Shown here: piece after piece, positions 6,565 through 15,919 of the stretch
Numbering within the stretch: position 1 is the stretch's first letter
Layout of the letters: each line of letters opens with the position of its first letter
Origin: Breznakiella homolactica
Lineage (GTDB): Bacteria > Spirochaetota > Spirochaetia > Treponematales > Breznakiellaceae
Direction of reading: 5' to 3'
NCBI RefSeq assembly: GCF_016616095.2
Contig: NZ_CP067089.2
Location: 248,001 to 312,000, forward strand
DNA: 64,000 bases
Notes under the pieces: model-generated
Database searches by the model: none
What the model was told of the DNA's origin: nothing
Seen by the model: only the letters and a program-made list of their open reading frames with translations
Made by a program: the position numbers and the translations under genes

Positions 6565-7176
6565 ATGCATGAATATTCAACAGATAATAGAAAACGTGAA
6601 AGAGTTATATTCTGGTTGGCAATGGCCTCTATTATTATTACACCGGGCATCAATTGGATAATCAGCAAGTTTACAAATTTATTCAGAAATTATATAGAGA
6701 TTACTTATACTGTTACTTCGGTTCTCATTTTCACTATACTTTATTTCTTTTTTAATAAAATAGTATGGAGATTTTGTTATAAGTTCTTAAAAATACCTAA
6801 CTTAAATGGTATATGGAAATGTAAAGGACACTCTTTTAACTATAAAACAGATGAAGAATATGATTGGGATTCTGAAATATGTATTAAACAAGAATGGGAT
6901 AAAATCGGTATTACTCAAAAGACAGCTGATTCTGATTCGTTTTCAACAAGCATTATTGGCGGTTTGAAGATTGAAGATAATGATGAAATTCTATTAAGCT
7001 ATGTCTATTCAAATACTCCACGAAGCCATACTCCAAATCTTCTTAGACATGAAGGACTTGTAAAATTAAGATTCAATAAGAATTTATGTACTGCTTCTGG
7101 TGACTACTTTAATGACCCATCTCGTAATACTTATGGCACTATGTCTTTGGAGAAAAAAGATGGGAATAAAAAATAA
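6565..7176 (+). CDS. cap15: Cap15-like CBASS effector (2 TM + beta-barrel)
   Basis: A 203-residue protein with two membrane spans near residues 14-33 and 48-66, then a soluble beta-rich domain (about 80-197). That domain starts PNLNGIWKCKGHS and shows alternating strands, with HEGLVKLRFNKN and a closing NTYGTMSLEKK. This matches the Cap15 family, in which the barrel binds a cyclic nucleotide and drives oligomerisation that breaks the inner membrane. The next gene is a CD-NTase overlapping by 17 bases, which is the known two-gene type I CBASS arrangement. AGGGGGG precedes the ATG. The gene is markedly AT-rich compared with the JAB gene upstream, a sign of transfer. Assignment rests on architecture and context. 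Confidence 0.78.
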   Translation: MHEYSTDNRKRERVIFWLAMASIIITPGINWIISKFTNLFRNYIEITYTVTSVLIFTILYFFFNKIVWRFCYKFLKIPNLNGIWKCKGHSFNYKTDEEYDWDSEICIKQEWDKIGITQKTADSDSFSTSIIGGLKIEDNDEILLSYVYSNTPRSHTPNLLRHEGLVKLRFNKNLCTASGDYFNDPSRNTYGTMSLEKKDGNKK

Positions 7177-8158
7177 GTTAGAGAAATTAAGGCAAAGACG
7201 AACGGATAATGATGTTTTATTTGCCTCTATTGGTGATAGTATATCATATTCTGTAAGAAAATCCTTAAGAGAAAAGTCATATGAATCGGCTGGATTATCA
7301 GAAAATGAAATTTATATTATTGAATCAATGCGTGAGGTTGAAAATGAATATACGCAAAAATCATTTTCTGAAGCAGACAGGATATTCAACCAGCTGACTC
7401 TAAAAGGTTTAGTTGATGTAGAATTCGAATATCAAGGTTCTGTAACAAATAATACAAATATAAAATATGTAAGTGATATAGATCTTCTTATTATTTGTAA
7501 GCGATTTTATAGCTTAGCTCCTCCCTTGAAACCAACAATTCCTTATAAAGGAGACCCTTTACAAGACTTGAAAAAAATAAGATCTATCTGTATTAAAATA
7601 TTAAAAGAAGCATTCCCAGCAGCAGATATTGATACTACAAAGTCAAAATGTATTTCAATATCCGGCGGATCTTTAAAGAGGAAAGTCGATTTGGTAATGT
7701 GCAACTGGTATCATACAAGTAAATATGAAGAGACCCAAGATGAGACTTATCTTGGAGTGAACATTTTAGATTACCATAACAATGAAAGAGTAGATAATTT
7801 CCCATTTTTACATAATTATTATTTACATGAAAAAGACGAAAATACAAATGGAAAGTTTAAGCAGTTAATCCGATTAGTAAAATCAATAAAGAATGATAGT
7901 GATGAAGAGATTGATATTTCAAGCTATGAAATAACAGCTCTTTTGTATCATATGAGCAATCAGAACATAAATAACTGCCGATCAGCAATAGAAACACTTA
8001 AAAATATTTCTTCATATTTTTATTACCTTATAACAAACCAAAATTATCTTGAAAAATTATTTGTACCAAATCAAACTGTAAAAATCAGTGATAGCTTAAA
8101 TAAAAATGAACTTCTTAAATTGATAAAAGTAATAATTGAACTTGCTGAAGAATTATAG
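7160..8158 (+). CDS. CBASS CD-NTase (cyclic oligonucleotide synthase)
   Basis: A 332-residue nucleotidyltransferase of the cGAS/DncV-like (CD-NTase) superfamily. The core motif is GS (93-94) ... SDIDLLI with D106 and D108, and the third acidic residue is D177 in KRKVDLVMC. An N-terminal helix and a C-terminal helical domain complete the OAS/CD-NTase fold. Infection would trigger synthesis of a cyclic di- or trinucleotide that activates the Cap15-like partner. The start at 7160 has GGAG upstream and lies inside the end of the effector gene, giving translational coupling. No Cap2/Cap3 or HORMA genes follow, so this is type I CBASS. The clade (CdnB, CdnE or other) cannot be told by eye. Confidence 0.85.
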   Translation: MGIKNKLEKLRQRRTDNDVLFASIGDSISYSVRKSLREKSYESAGLSENEIYIIESMREVENEYTQKSFSEADRIFNQLTLKGLVDVEFEYQGSVTNNTNIKYVSDIDLLIICKRFYSLAPPLKPTIPYKGDPLQDLKKIRSICIKILKEAFPAADIDTTKSKCISISGGSLKRKVDLVMCNWYHTSKYEETQDETYLGVNILDYHNNERVDNFPFLHNYYLHEKDENTNGKFKQLIRLVKSIKNDSDEEIDISSYEITALLYHMSNQNINNCRSAIETLKNISSYFYYLITNQNYLEKLFVPNQTVKISDSLNKNELLKLIKVIIELAEEL

Positions 8159-8490
8159 ATATTCTCTAAAAAACTAATTTTGTATGACCGTAGATACTTA
8201 ATTGATTTATTGGCTTGTATTCGTATAGTATCAGCTCAATAACTGCGATGCTGTTGCCCGTGCAGTATCATTAAAACATACCGAAGCTATGTGCCTTTTG
8301 GGTGAATCAACGGAGAAATCATTTTTTAGAAAATAATACATATTAGCCCTGATAACGCAATTATTCTCATAGAGACAAATGGAGAAAACAAATTTGTTGA
8401 TATTAATAGGGACAAATACTTAAACAATAAGATTCCTTGTGTAAGAAATATTTATCTTGATCTGGTATATACCATGATATATATTCTTTC
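8159..8490. other. 332-base AT-rich gap after CBASS
   Basis: No gene is visible. Near the right end the palindrome GGTATATACC (about 8464-8473) and AT-rich runs form the likely promoter/operator region of the VapBC pair. The rest shows no homology I recognise. Confidence 0.5.
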
Positions 8491-8505
8491 ATGAGGATAA
8501 AAACC

Positions 8506-8736
8506 ATGCAAACAGCGAAACTATTTACCAATGGGCGGAGCCAGGCCGTACGGCTGCCCAAGGATTACCAGTTTATCGGAGAAGATGTCTACATCCAAAA
8601 AGTAGGGGACGCGGTCATCCTCTTTCCCAAGGACAAGGACTGGGAAATCTTTCTCGACGGGTTAAACAGCTTCTCCGACGACTTTCTGGCAGACGGCTGC
8701 GACCAGGGGATTAAGGGCGAACGGGAAGCCCTGTAA
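8506..8736 (+). CDS. vapB: VapB-type antitoxin
   Basis: A 76-residue AbrB-fold antitoxin: MQTAKLFTNGRSQAVRLPKDYQF, the signature of VapB/VagC proteins, with a toxin-binding C-terminus. The ATG at 8506 is preferred over 8491 because ATGAGG at 8491-8496 then serves as the ribosome site. The last base of its stop is shared with the toxin start (TAATG). Confidence 0.92.
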   Translation: MQTAKLFTNGRSQAVRLPKDYQFIGEDVYIQKVGDAVILFPKDKDWEIFLDGLNSFSDDFLADGCDQGIKGEREAL

Positions 8737-9131
8737 TGTACCTCCTGGATACCAATATCTGCCTATACCTTATCAAGGAGCGTCCCGAAGCGGTCTTAAA
8801 AAACCTCAGGAAAAAGCGTTCCAAGGGGATAGCCATTTCCTCAATCACCCTGGCGGAACTGGAATACGGTGTAGAAAACAGCAAGTTTCCGGAGAAGAAC
8901 AAAATCGCCCTGATTAAGTTTCTTTCTATAATAACCATCCTGCCCTTTGAAGCCAAAGCGGCGGAGGCCTATGGAAAGATTAAGGCCGATTTAAAACGGA
9001 GGGGCCGTATCATCGGACCGCTGGATATACTCATAGCCGCCCACGCCAAATCGGAAGATTTGGTCCTGGTAACTAATAATACCAGGGAATTTGAGCGGAT
9101 AGCGGATGTAAAGATAGAAAACTGGATGTAA
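8736..9131 (+). CDS. vapC: VapC PIN-domain ribonuclease toxin
   Basis: A 131-residue PIN-domain toxin. Acidic metal-binding residues D5 (MYLLDTN), E41 (LAELEYGV) and D97 (GPLDILIAA) are in place, followed by TNNTREFERI, typical of VapC. It would cleave tRNA or other RNA when free of VapB. Translation is coupled to the antitoxin by a one-base overlap. The toxin appears intact. Confidence 0.95.
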   Translation: MYLLDTNICLYLIKERPEAVLKNLRKKRSKGIAISSITLAELEYGVENSKFPEKNKIALIKFLSIITILPFEAKAAEAYGKIKADLKRRGRIIGPLDILIAAHAKSEDLVLVTNNTREFERIADVKIENWM

Positions 9132-9159
9132 CAACGCCCCTGTTTATCAGCCGGTTCTC

Positions 9160-9555
9160 TCTCCCTCATCCTCTTCAACCACAAGAACCTTCCCGGCAGT
9201 ATGGCGGCAGACCGGCCCGGCCCTCATGGTTCCACAATACCATCCTTTCTCCCGGATTTCCAATAACCGCCATTAAAAAATGTGCCCCTGCAGAATCTAA
9301 AACTTTAGATTCTGCTAAGGAGTTTTCTGAAAGAAAACTCCACTCCCGGTCCCCATTTCCGTCCCAACCGCAACGTATCCGAGACGTACCCGAAACGTAC
9401 CACTTCCCCGTAAACGGCTCCGCGGCGGCCGGATTACGCCTTGCCGGTACGTTTTTAATAATAGCCGTTATACTACAGGACTCCCGGGAATGGGGTAGGA
9501 TAGGGGCAGAGCATACCGGGGCAAGCTTTGGCGGCCTTGTCCCGGCGGCGGTTTT
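9160..9555. repeat. Dispersed 400-bp intergenic repeat (copy 1)
   Basis: This gene-free stretch matches 50890-51395 over nearly its whole length. Shared landmarks include GGCGGCAGACCGGCCCGG, GATTTCCAATAACCGC, the paired hairpins, ACCCGAAACGTACCAC and GCCGTTATA. The second copy has an extra insertion of about 90 bases. No open reading frame is conserved between the copies. The rest of the 9132-9710 gap shows nothing further. Confidence 0.75.
9290..9343 (-). repeat. Bimodular hairpin repeat (copy B)
   Basis: GCAGAATCTAAA/TTTAGATTCTGC followed by GGAGTTTTC/GAAAACTCC, joined by TAA. This is the reverse orientation of copies A and C, embedded in the 400-bp dispersed repeat. Confidence 0.75.
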
Positions 9556-9710
9556 TTGATTTCTCCTTTTACCTTAATTTGAGGCTAAAAGAAAGGCCCT
9601 TTACCCATGGCCCGATCAGGGCAAGATAAAGAAGGTAAAACCAGGAGGGATAATTCTTTATTTATAAAGCAGTCAGGTTTTGTCTGAAAACTAAAATAGC
9701 AAGTTTCAAC

Positions 9711-12326
9711 CTATAAATCTTTCATTACTTCGGCAAACTTATCCAGCGTGTATGCACCGTCAAGCCCCAGTTCCTTATCCTTAAACACCATAAAATAGCG
9801 GAAATTAGCGCCCGCTTGAGCTTGCCACTGCCGGCCCAGTTTTAGCTTGGTTTTGCTGTCGTCCCCGTCCAAATAATCCCCTTTGGCTTCAATCAGTACA
9901 ATTTTTCCGGATTTTGTCATCACCATAAAATCAGGGTAGTGGTTGATGAACCCATTGAGGCGCATTCCTTTTCGCTCGATAATTCGATGCCACCATTCAA
10001 TATTATCATAGCTGACGACAACATCAATCACGCTTTTCTCAAACTTGTTCAGGTCATCTTTTTCTGCTTCATAAAGAGAATAGGGAATTGAATCTATTGT
10101 AAGCGCAGGGGTAATGACTTTTGGCAACCCATATGATTCCCGGCACACGATTTTTCCGCTGTCAAGCCATTTGTCAAACTGCTTTTCCCGGTAAACCTCT
10201 TCAAGAGTTTCAATCTTCTTTTGAATTTTCAGCGCATATGTTGGAATGGCTGTTTCCATTGCGTATATTTTTTCATCGGTCATGTCAGAAACAATTCGGC
10301 GGACATACTCTGTGATTTCAGCCGTTGCATAGCGATTGTTATTATTGATTTGGTCGCAAATTAAATCAATGCATCGTGTTATTTTCTTTTCCTGCGGCAA
10401 CTTGGCCAGCTGGTTGCGGATATACTCACTCTCTTCTTTGGAGGCGCGTTTGTATTTGGGTATCGCTTCGCCGTGCTCCTGTATATCAACGCGGTACATT
10501 TCTCCGGTTGCCAATTCAAGGTTAACTTGCGAATCCTGGCCGCTGAGCGAAAAACCATCTGATAAGTTATCAGGCTCAAGTAGTTCAAACTCATCGCCAA
10601 ATAGATCCGGCACAGTTTTCAGAAAGAATTGCGGTACCCGCAGTTTGCTTGCTTCTTTGGCAAATTGGTGCTGCATAACATTTTGATTAAGCATATCTCC
10701 AAGCTCTCCTCCCACAAACCCAATGTCATCGGTTCCGGAAATAGCCTCATTATATTCTGCCGCTTGCTGTGTCGCCGCCGATACCATCTTTGAGATTTCA
10801 GAAGCAGTATCGTCATTTCCGGCTTCCAGCGCTGCTTTCACCTCACTGGGTACAATATCTTCAAACGTATCTTCCATCTCCGATGGCGCTGGTGCTTCAA
10901 TATCAAGCTGCTGGTCAATGGGTTCATCCGCGGGGGAGGCTTCTTGTAAAGTATCCTCGCCCAAACGAAAATCTTTTCTGGAAAAGCCCGCCTTATTTAA
11001 CCCGGATACGATATTCTCTAATGTGGCGTGAAAGTCTTTTGAGCAGGTAAACACATACGAAGTGTTCAGCAGAGGGCGTGAATGTTGCTTTGCATAGGGC
11101 TGACGCAGTATGCGCCCAAGAATCTGCTCCACATCAACGGTGGAAGTCTTGTTCGCCAGGGATGCCAGAATGTACGCAAAGGGACAGTCCCATCCCTCCT
11201 TTAGCGCATTGACCGTAATAATAAAACGAATGGGGCAATCCCGGCTCATAAGATTGGTTTTTCCAATATCATCAATCTTTGAGGTTTTTATCGCGATTTG
11301 CTCTTTGGGTATACCCATTTCCACCAATGTGGATTTGATTTTGTCAAAGGTTTCGCTGTCCTCGCTGGTTTTGGGCTGTGCCTGAAACAGTACAATGGGG
11401 CGAATGTATTCGCCTCCTGCCTTCTCTTGTTCGATGGCCTGTTTCTCGATACTTCCTTGAAATTGTATTGCGTCCTGAATCACGCTTTGCCGTGTATTGC
11501 GGTTGTACACCACCACGGGCAGTTTCACCATGTTCTCTTTTTTCAGTTCCCGGGCATCCACGTACGAGATAATATTGCTGTTTTTTCGTGGAGTGGCGGT
11601 CAAATCTAAAACAAGGGAGGGATTCAGGTTATTCAGCATTTCCACGCTCAAATCCGAACCCGCATTGTGGCTTTCATCCACAATAGTAATGGGAGACAAA
11701 TGACGCAGCACCTGAATCAGCGCAGTGTCCGGCGTATCGGCCAGCAACACGCTGTCATCCTTAAAATACTCCGCGAAGCGCAGTAAATTTCCATTTTCCT
11801 GATATACCTTGCGGACATCCTTTTTTTTACTGTCAATCCGCAGAGAGCCATAGCTTAAGACGCATATGGTAAGCATATCCCGTACGGTATCCGGCGAAAA
11901 GTTTTGTCCATTCAAGAGCATATCTTTTGTATATACACCAACTCTGCCCGCAAAATACGCATCCAGCTTTTGGCGGTATGGGTGAGCTGCATTGGAAAGG
12001 GTTTCAATGGTTTGTGTCAAAATAGAGTCAGACGGCACCAGCCAAACAACAACGCGAGGTTTATCCAGCGGCATTGCGTTGAAAATGGGTTTTACCGCCG
12101 CGCAAGCAATAAATGTTTTCCCGCCCCCGGTTGGCACCTTGGTGCAGATATGCGGTACGCCGTCAATAACATTGTTGTATGTAGGAACACCGCCAAAGCC
12201 AACATTGATATCCTGTCCGAGCCAATAGCTTTTCCATGCCGCAATAACATTATTTTCGGTATTGACACTGTCCAGGTAGGAGGACAGGTTCCTTATAACA
12301 GCCTTTTGATAATTCTTTAGCTCCAT
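9711..12326 (-). CDS. res: Type III restriction enzyme, Res subunit
   Basis: An 871-residue SF2 helicase-nuclease. Walker A is PTGGGKT (residues 65-71); motif II is VDESHNAG, motif III is DLTATPRKN, and motif VI is EQILGRILRQP. The C-terminal PD-(D/E)XK nuclease reads YPDFMVM...LIEAKGD (about 795-815). It cuts DNA after ATP-driven translocation between two head-to-head unmethylated sites, together with Mod. GGGGGAGGAG lies before the start; the mod gene ends 17 bases upstream, so they form one operon. All key motifs are intact. Confidence 0.95.
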   Translation of the reverse strand: MELKNYQKAVIRNLSSYLDSVNTENNVIAAWKSYWLGQDINVGFGGVPTYNNVIDGVPHICTKVPTGGGKTFIACAAVKPIFNAMPLDKPRVVVWLVPSDSILTQTIETLSNAAHPYRQKLDAYFAGRVGVYTKDMLLNGQNFSPDTVRDMLTICVLSYGSLRIDSKKKDVRKVYQENGNLLRFAEYFKDDSVLLADTPDTALIQVLRHLSPITIVDESHNAGSDLSVEMLNNLNPSLVLDLTATPRKNSNIISYVDARELKKENMVKLPVVVYNRNTRQSVIQDAIQFQGSIEKQAIEQEKAGGEYIRPIVLFQAQPKTSEDSETFDKIKSTLVEMGIPKEQIAIKTSKIDDIGKTNLMSRDCPIRFIITVNALKEGWDCPFAYILASLANKTSTVDVEQILGRILRQPYAKQHSRPLLNTSYVFTCSKDFHATLENIVSGLNKAGFSRKDFRLGEDTLQEASPADEPIDQQLDIEAPAPSEMEDTFEDIVPSEVKAALEAGNDDTASEISKMVSAATQQAAEYNEAISGTDDIGFVGGELGDMLNQNVMQHQFAKEASKLRVPQFFLKTVPDLFGDEFELLEPDNLSDGFSLSGQDSQVNLELATGEMYRVDIQEHGEAIPKYKRASKEESEYIRNQLAKLPQEKKITRCIDLICDQINNNNRYATAEITEYVRRIVSDMTDEKIYAMETAIPTYALKIQKKIETLEEVYREKQFDKWLDSGKIVCRESYGLPKVITPALTIDSIPYSLYEAEKDDLNKFEKSVIDVVVSYDNIEWWHRIIERKGMRLNGFINHYPDFMVMTKSGKIVLIEAKGDYLDGDDSKTKLKLGRQWQAQAGANFRYFMVFKDKELGLDGAYTLDKFAEVMKDL

Positions 12327-12343
12327 CTTCTCCTCCCCCTTCT

Positions 12344-14104
12344 TTATAATTTGGTAATATCCCGTGGGATTTTTTTAAACGTAATATGGTATTTTTCCAA
12401 TTCGCTTGCACTCAGAGTACAAAGGTCTGCATACATAACATAGCCGCCTGCTTTTGTTTTAACACTATGTAAAAACCCACGATTCAGGGTGGTTATGCTT
12501 TCCCGTTCGTAGTAAAAATAGTAAGCCGTGTCGATGTACTGCCCCAAGAAATAGGGTTCATCCTGTTTGGGTGCGGAAATCCGGCATTTGGTTTCAGTGA
12601 AATACACATACTCACGGATTTTGTCTTCGCCGACGGCTTCATTTAAGTTATCGCCGATCAGCAGCGGTTCACCAAGCTCGTAAAAACTAAAACTGCCGCC
12701 TGTACCCTTTACTGTGCCGTTTCCCTCGCCGTATCCGTTAATCACACGCTTGACCCGTTCTGCGGTGATGGAATCCGCATAATCCATCATTTCAATAAGG
12801 ATAAACTTGCGATTGCCCGTATGTTCCTTGTCAGCTTTATTCATCCTGAGTACTGCATGGGCAGTAGTGCCGGAACCTGCAAAGGAATCGAGTACAAACG
12901 CAGTTTCACTCCCTGCTATGCGCATGATAAATTCAAGTAAGCGTGTGGGCTTAGGGGTATCAAAAGTGGCCTTGCCATTGAAAATGGCGAGCATTTCTTT
13001 TTTCGCTTCATCGGTATGCCCTGTTTCTGAATACGGCCAGAAGTTGGTAGGGAGTCTGCCGCCCACGTTGTCCAGATATGTCTTTCGACGAACGCCGCCT
13101 TTCCCGTTTTTGGTAAAATAGAATCGAGGCCATTGGCCACGTTCTAACACTTTTTTGGCGTTAGCGGCTGCAACTTCCAGCGGTTCCGCCAGTACAATAC
13201 CCATTACACCTGTCCGCACTTCGTTTTCAGCAATACCACAAACATGCGCCCGCTCTTTTGCGTCGCCCAAATCTTTCAGCTCATATTTTGTCCAGCCATT
13301 CATAATTTCTAGCATGGTATCTTGCTGATATCGCCAGCATGCACTGTTGCTTGGATAAATCATTTTACCCGTAAAAGGATGTTGTATCGCGTAAACCATC
13401 CCTTGGTGTGTTGCAGCCCCTGGCGCAAAGGCATCACTACTTGTCCAGGGTACACTATCATTATCGGGGTTCTTATACTTAGAGTCCATTTCCGCCGTCC
13501 GGGGGAGTTTATCGGGGTTCCAATTTGGCTGATTGCTATAAACAAGTATGTGTTCTACTTCGTTTACAATTCCTTTGGAATCGTTTCTTGTAGAGTATGT
13601 ACGTTGCCAAGAAATGTTGGATACAAAACAATTGCTTCCAAAAATTTCATCACAAATCGTTTTTAGGTTTGCATATTCCGTATCATCAATGCTGATAAAA
13701 ATCGCCCCATCATCGGAAAGGAGCTTCTGCAATAGTTTAAGCCGCGGATACATCATGCACAGCCATTTATCATGGCGGCTCAAGTCCTCCCCCTCTTTTC
13801 CAACCACTTCGCCCAGCCACTTAACAATGCGCGGGTCGTTCACATTGTCGTTATAAACCCAACCCTCATTTCCGGTGTTGTACGGCGGGTCGATATAGAT
13901 GCATTTTACCTGTCCTTCGTATTGGGGCAACAGGGATTTTAGGGCCGCCAGATTATCGCCGTGGATAATCATGTTTTCACTGCCGTTGTCAGCTTCGTGC
14001 CGTCCGGACTCATCATAGCTGTATTGCCGTTCCAACACGCGGTATGGCACATCTAGGTGATGATTTATAACTTTATCTTTTCCAATCCAGTCCAGTGTCG
14101 GCAT
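12344..14104 (-). CDS. mod: Type III DNA adenine methyltransferase, Mod subunit
   Basis: A 586-residue beta-class N6-adenine methyltransferase. The catalytic DPPYNTGN is at residues 72-79 and the SAM-binding DSFAGSGTT comes about 340 residues later, the beta order. Between them lies the target-recognition region, which sets sequence specificity for both methylation and cutting. Its N-terminus (MPTLDWIGKDKVINHH) and length fit type III Mod. It is first in the operon with res and has a clear promoter upstream. No repeat tract suggesting phase variation is seen in the N-terminal part. Confidence 0.95.
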   Translation of the reverse strand: MPTLDWIGKDKVINHHLDVPYRVLERQYSYDESGRHEADNGSENMIIHGDNLAALKSLLPQYEGQVKCIYIDPPYNTGNEGWVYNDNVNDPRIVKWLGEVVGKEGEDLSRHDKWLCMMYPRLKLLQKLLSDDGAIFISIDDTEYANLKTICDEIFGSNCFVSNISWQRTYSTRNDSKGIVNEVEHILVYSNQPNWNPDKLPRTAEMDSKYKNPDNDSVPWTSSDAFAPGAATHQGMVYAIQHPFTGKMIYPSNSACWRYQQDTMLEIMNGWTKYELKDLGDAKERAHVCGIAENEVRTGVMGIVLAEPLEVAAANAKKVLERGQWPRFYFTKNGKGGVRRKTYLDNVGGRLPTNFWPYSETGHTDEAKKEMLAIFNGKATFDTPKPTRLLEFIMRIAGSETAFVLDSFAGSGTTAHAVLRMNKADKEHTGNRKFILIEMMDYADSITAERVKRVINGYGEGNGTVKGTGGSFSFYELGEPLLIGDNLNEAVGEDKIREYVYFTETKCRISAPKQDEPYFLGQYIDTAYYFYYERESITTLNRGFLHSVKTKAGGYVMYADLCTLSASELEKYHITFKKIPRDITKL

Positions 14105-14146
14105 AGTATATCCCCTGACTTCAGTAAGTAGCTATTACTATTCTCA

Positions 14147-14176
14147 ATTATATCAGAGGAAAGTCGGCTATAGCAA
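14147..14176 (-). promoter_or_regulatory. Promoter of the mod-res operon
   Basis: On the minus strand, TTGCTA (14176-14171), an 18-base spacer and TATAAT (14152-14147), about 40 bases before the mod start. GGGG near 14115 is the likely ribosome site. Confidence 0.65.
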
Positions 14177-14312
14177 CGAAGAAATCTACTGTTCATTTAT
14201 AAAGCAATAAAACCGCCACGCCTGGAAAGAGTGTTTTAACGGAAAGTGAATGGTGCCTATCCACTTCCTATACTGGTTTATACGCCAAAGTAAACATATT
14301 GATATGTTCCCG

Positions 14313-14505
14313 GCTATAGGCTTTTTGGTTCCAGCCGATTGATAATCTTTGCCGGAACCTCCGCGGCGACAGAGTTGTCCGGTACATCCTTTGTTACCAC
14401 AGCTCCCGCCGCGATAACAACAATATTCCTAATGGCAACTCAGGGCAGGATTGTACAATTGCCGCCGATCCACACATCCTCCCCGGTGGACCCGAAGAGT
14501 ATCGG
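14313..14505 (-). pseudogene. Fragment of sugar O-acetyltransferase (maa-like)
   Basis: The bases here match the 3' part of the intact acetyltransferase gene at 51419-51982. On the minus strand they encode the left-handed-helix end (VTKDVPDNSVAA followed by a VPAKII-like end) with a frame-breaking change. The 5' two-thirds are missing. It is one of several gene scraps between mod and 15.9 kb. Confidence 0.75.
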
Positions 14506-14685
14506 GAAAGATACTCATGTCCCACAGGGCAAGATAAAAGATGTAAAACATTGGACGTAATTCCTTACGGTGTAAAGAGATCTTTGTAAAAAATTTTTGT
14601 TTTTGTATAACAGTGTTTTGCTAATTCTATACACTGTAAATAAATAATTGTTTTACAATCTAAAGAGTGACTTTTTCCGGCATTT

Positions 14686-14717
14686 TTTCAATTAGCTTCA
14701 TTTGAAGCTAATTGAAA
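14686..14717. repeat. Perfect 14-bp inverted repeat
   Basis: TTTCAATTAGCTTC, loop ATTT, GAAGCTAATTGAAA. No T-run on either side, so probably not a terminator. It lies in the gene-free stretch 14506-14844, where I see nothing else. Confidence 0.6.
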
Positions 14718-14844
14718 CCTTTGTCGAAACCAGACCAATTTAAAAAACTCCATGCCCAATAGAAACTATGGAGAACGGATTAATATCATGCTGTTCGCTC
14801 TCATAAATATGCTCCTAATTAACCGCCAAAGATACCGCGGACCT

Positions 14845-15476
14845 TCATTTGAGTTTAAAGGTCAATCTGAAAGCAACCTGGTAAAATTCCAAACGCTGTT
14901 TCGCGCCGGATGTGACCAGCCGGCGGTCCTGGTAGAATTCATACTCCCTGGTTTCAGTGGTAAAATTCCGCCGGGTTCTGAACTGGACTATTGCGGCGGC
15001 GCTCAGCCGGTCGGTTATTTTAAAATTAAGAAGCCCCGAGAAAACCCAGCGGCCCAGGTCGTCCCCCCACAATTCACGTCCAGGCGTATCGTAGAGATAC
15101 ATATCCACCTCCGCCATGAGTGCGGCCATGTTAAGAAAAACCGGCATCCGGTATCCCAGCATAACATTGGCGTAATAGTTGAAACCGTTCCTGTTTTCCC
15201 CATCATCGTTTTCAAAATACCACGAGTCGGTGGCGGACGCGGCGGTATATTCCCGGTAATTGATTTCATGGAAAGTCTGGAATAGTACATGGTTCCAATC
15301 CCCGGGAACCAGGGCGGCCAGGTCAAACCGCAGGGTGCCTCCCGCGTGGAGATTCCAGATGAGCCCGTCAAAGGGTTCGCTGATTACTTCGGCGCCGTGC
15401 CGGTCCGCCCGTTTCCGAATGCCGATGCCGTATATATCCTTGCCGGCTATGTGTAACGGCCACCCCGAGCTGGCCT
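14845..15476 (-). pseudogene. C-terminal part of an outer-membrane beta-barrel protein
   Basis: About 210 residues with alternating hydrophobic-aromatic strands and a terminal strand ending in ...FRLTFKLK, as in spirochaete outer-membrane barrels. It has no signal peptide or start of its own: its reading frame is fused at about 15476 to a fragment of an RND pump. It should not be expressed as a functional barrel. Confidence 0.7.
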
Positions 15477-15715
15477 TGGCGCTGAGGCCGTCTTCGGAGA
15501 GGGCCTTCCGTTTGGGAGTAAAGGCGAGCTCGGTCTTACCCGGCCGGGAGCTGAGGGCCGGATTCATCAGGCCGGGGATGAGGGCAATCCGGTCTTTCAG
15601 TTCCTCCGCCAGGTTCTGCAGGGTATCCATATCCGCGCCCCGGAGGTACAGGTCCACCGGCGAGCCCTGGCTGAACTGGAGTTCCGAAACCGGCAGTACC
15701 CGGATATCCGCGCCG
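15476..15715 (-). pseudogene. Internal fragment of an RND (AcrB/HAE1) efflux pump
   Basis: Encodes about 80 residues, including VLPVSELQFSQGSPVDLYL and GADMDTLQNLAEELKDRIA, typical of the porter domain of HAE1-type RND pumps. It is fused downstream in frame to the beta-barrel fragment and upstream, out of frame, to a response-regulator start. The rest of the roughly 1000-residue pump is absent. Confidence 0.75.
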
Positions 15716-15919
15716 GGAACGCATCTCCTCCAGGACCGAAAGCCCGTCCCGGCCGGGAAGCATGATGTCCAGGACTATACAGTCATAGGTCCCGGCATTG
15801 ATATAATCCAGAGCCTCCCGTCCGTCTCCGGCGGCGTCTACGCTGTACTTCTCCTCTTTGAACCGCCGCTCCAGCAGGGACCGGAGGGTTTTCTCATCCT
15901 CCACTACCAACACCCGCAT
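15715..15919 (-). pseudogene. Truncated response regulator (receiver domain start)
   Basis: The first 68 residues of an OmpR-type receiver domain: MRVLVVEDEKTLRSLLE..., with phosphoacceptor Asp in IVLDIMLPG. After EEMRSRR the sequence crosses into the RND fragment and runs on in a meaningless frame. The output domain is missing. Confidence 0.8.

Noticed and set aside
14752..15285. Plus-strand open frame of 177 codons
   Set aside because: Antisense shadow of the beta-barrel fragment; no ribosome site and no recognisable product.
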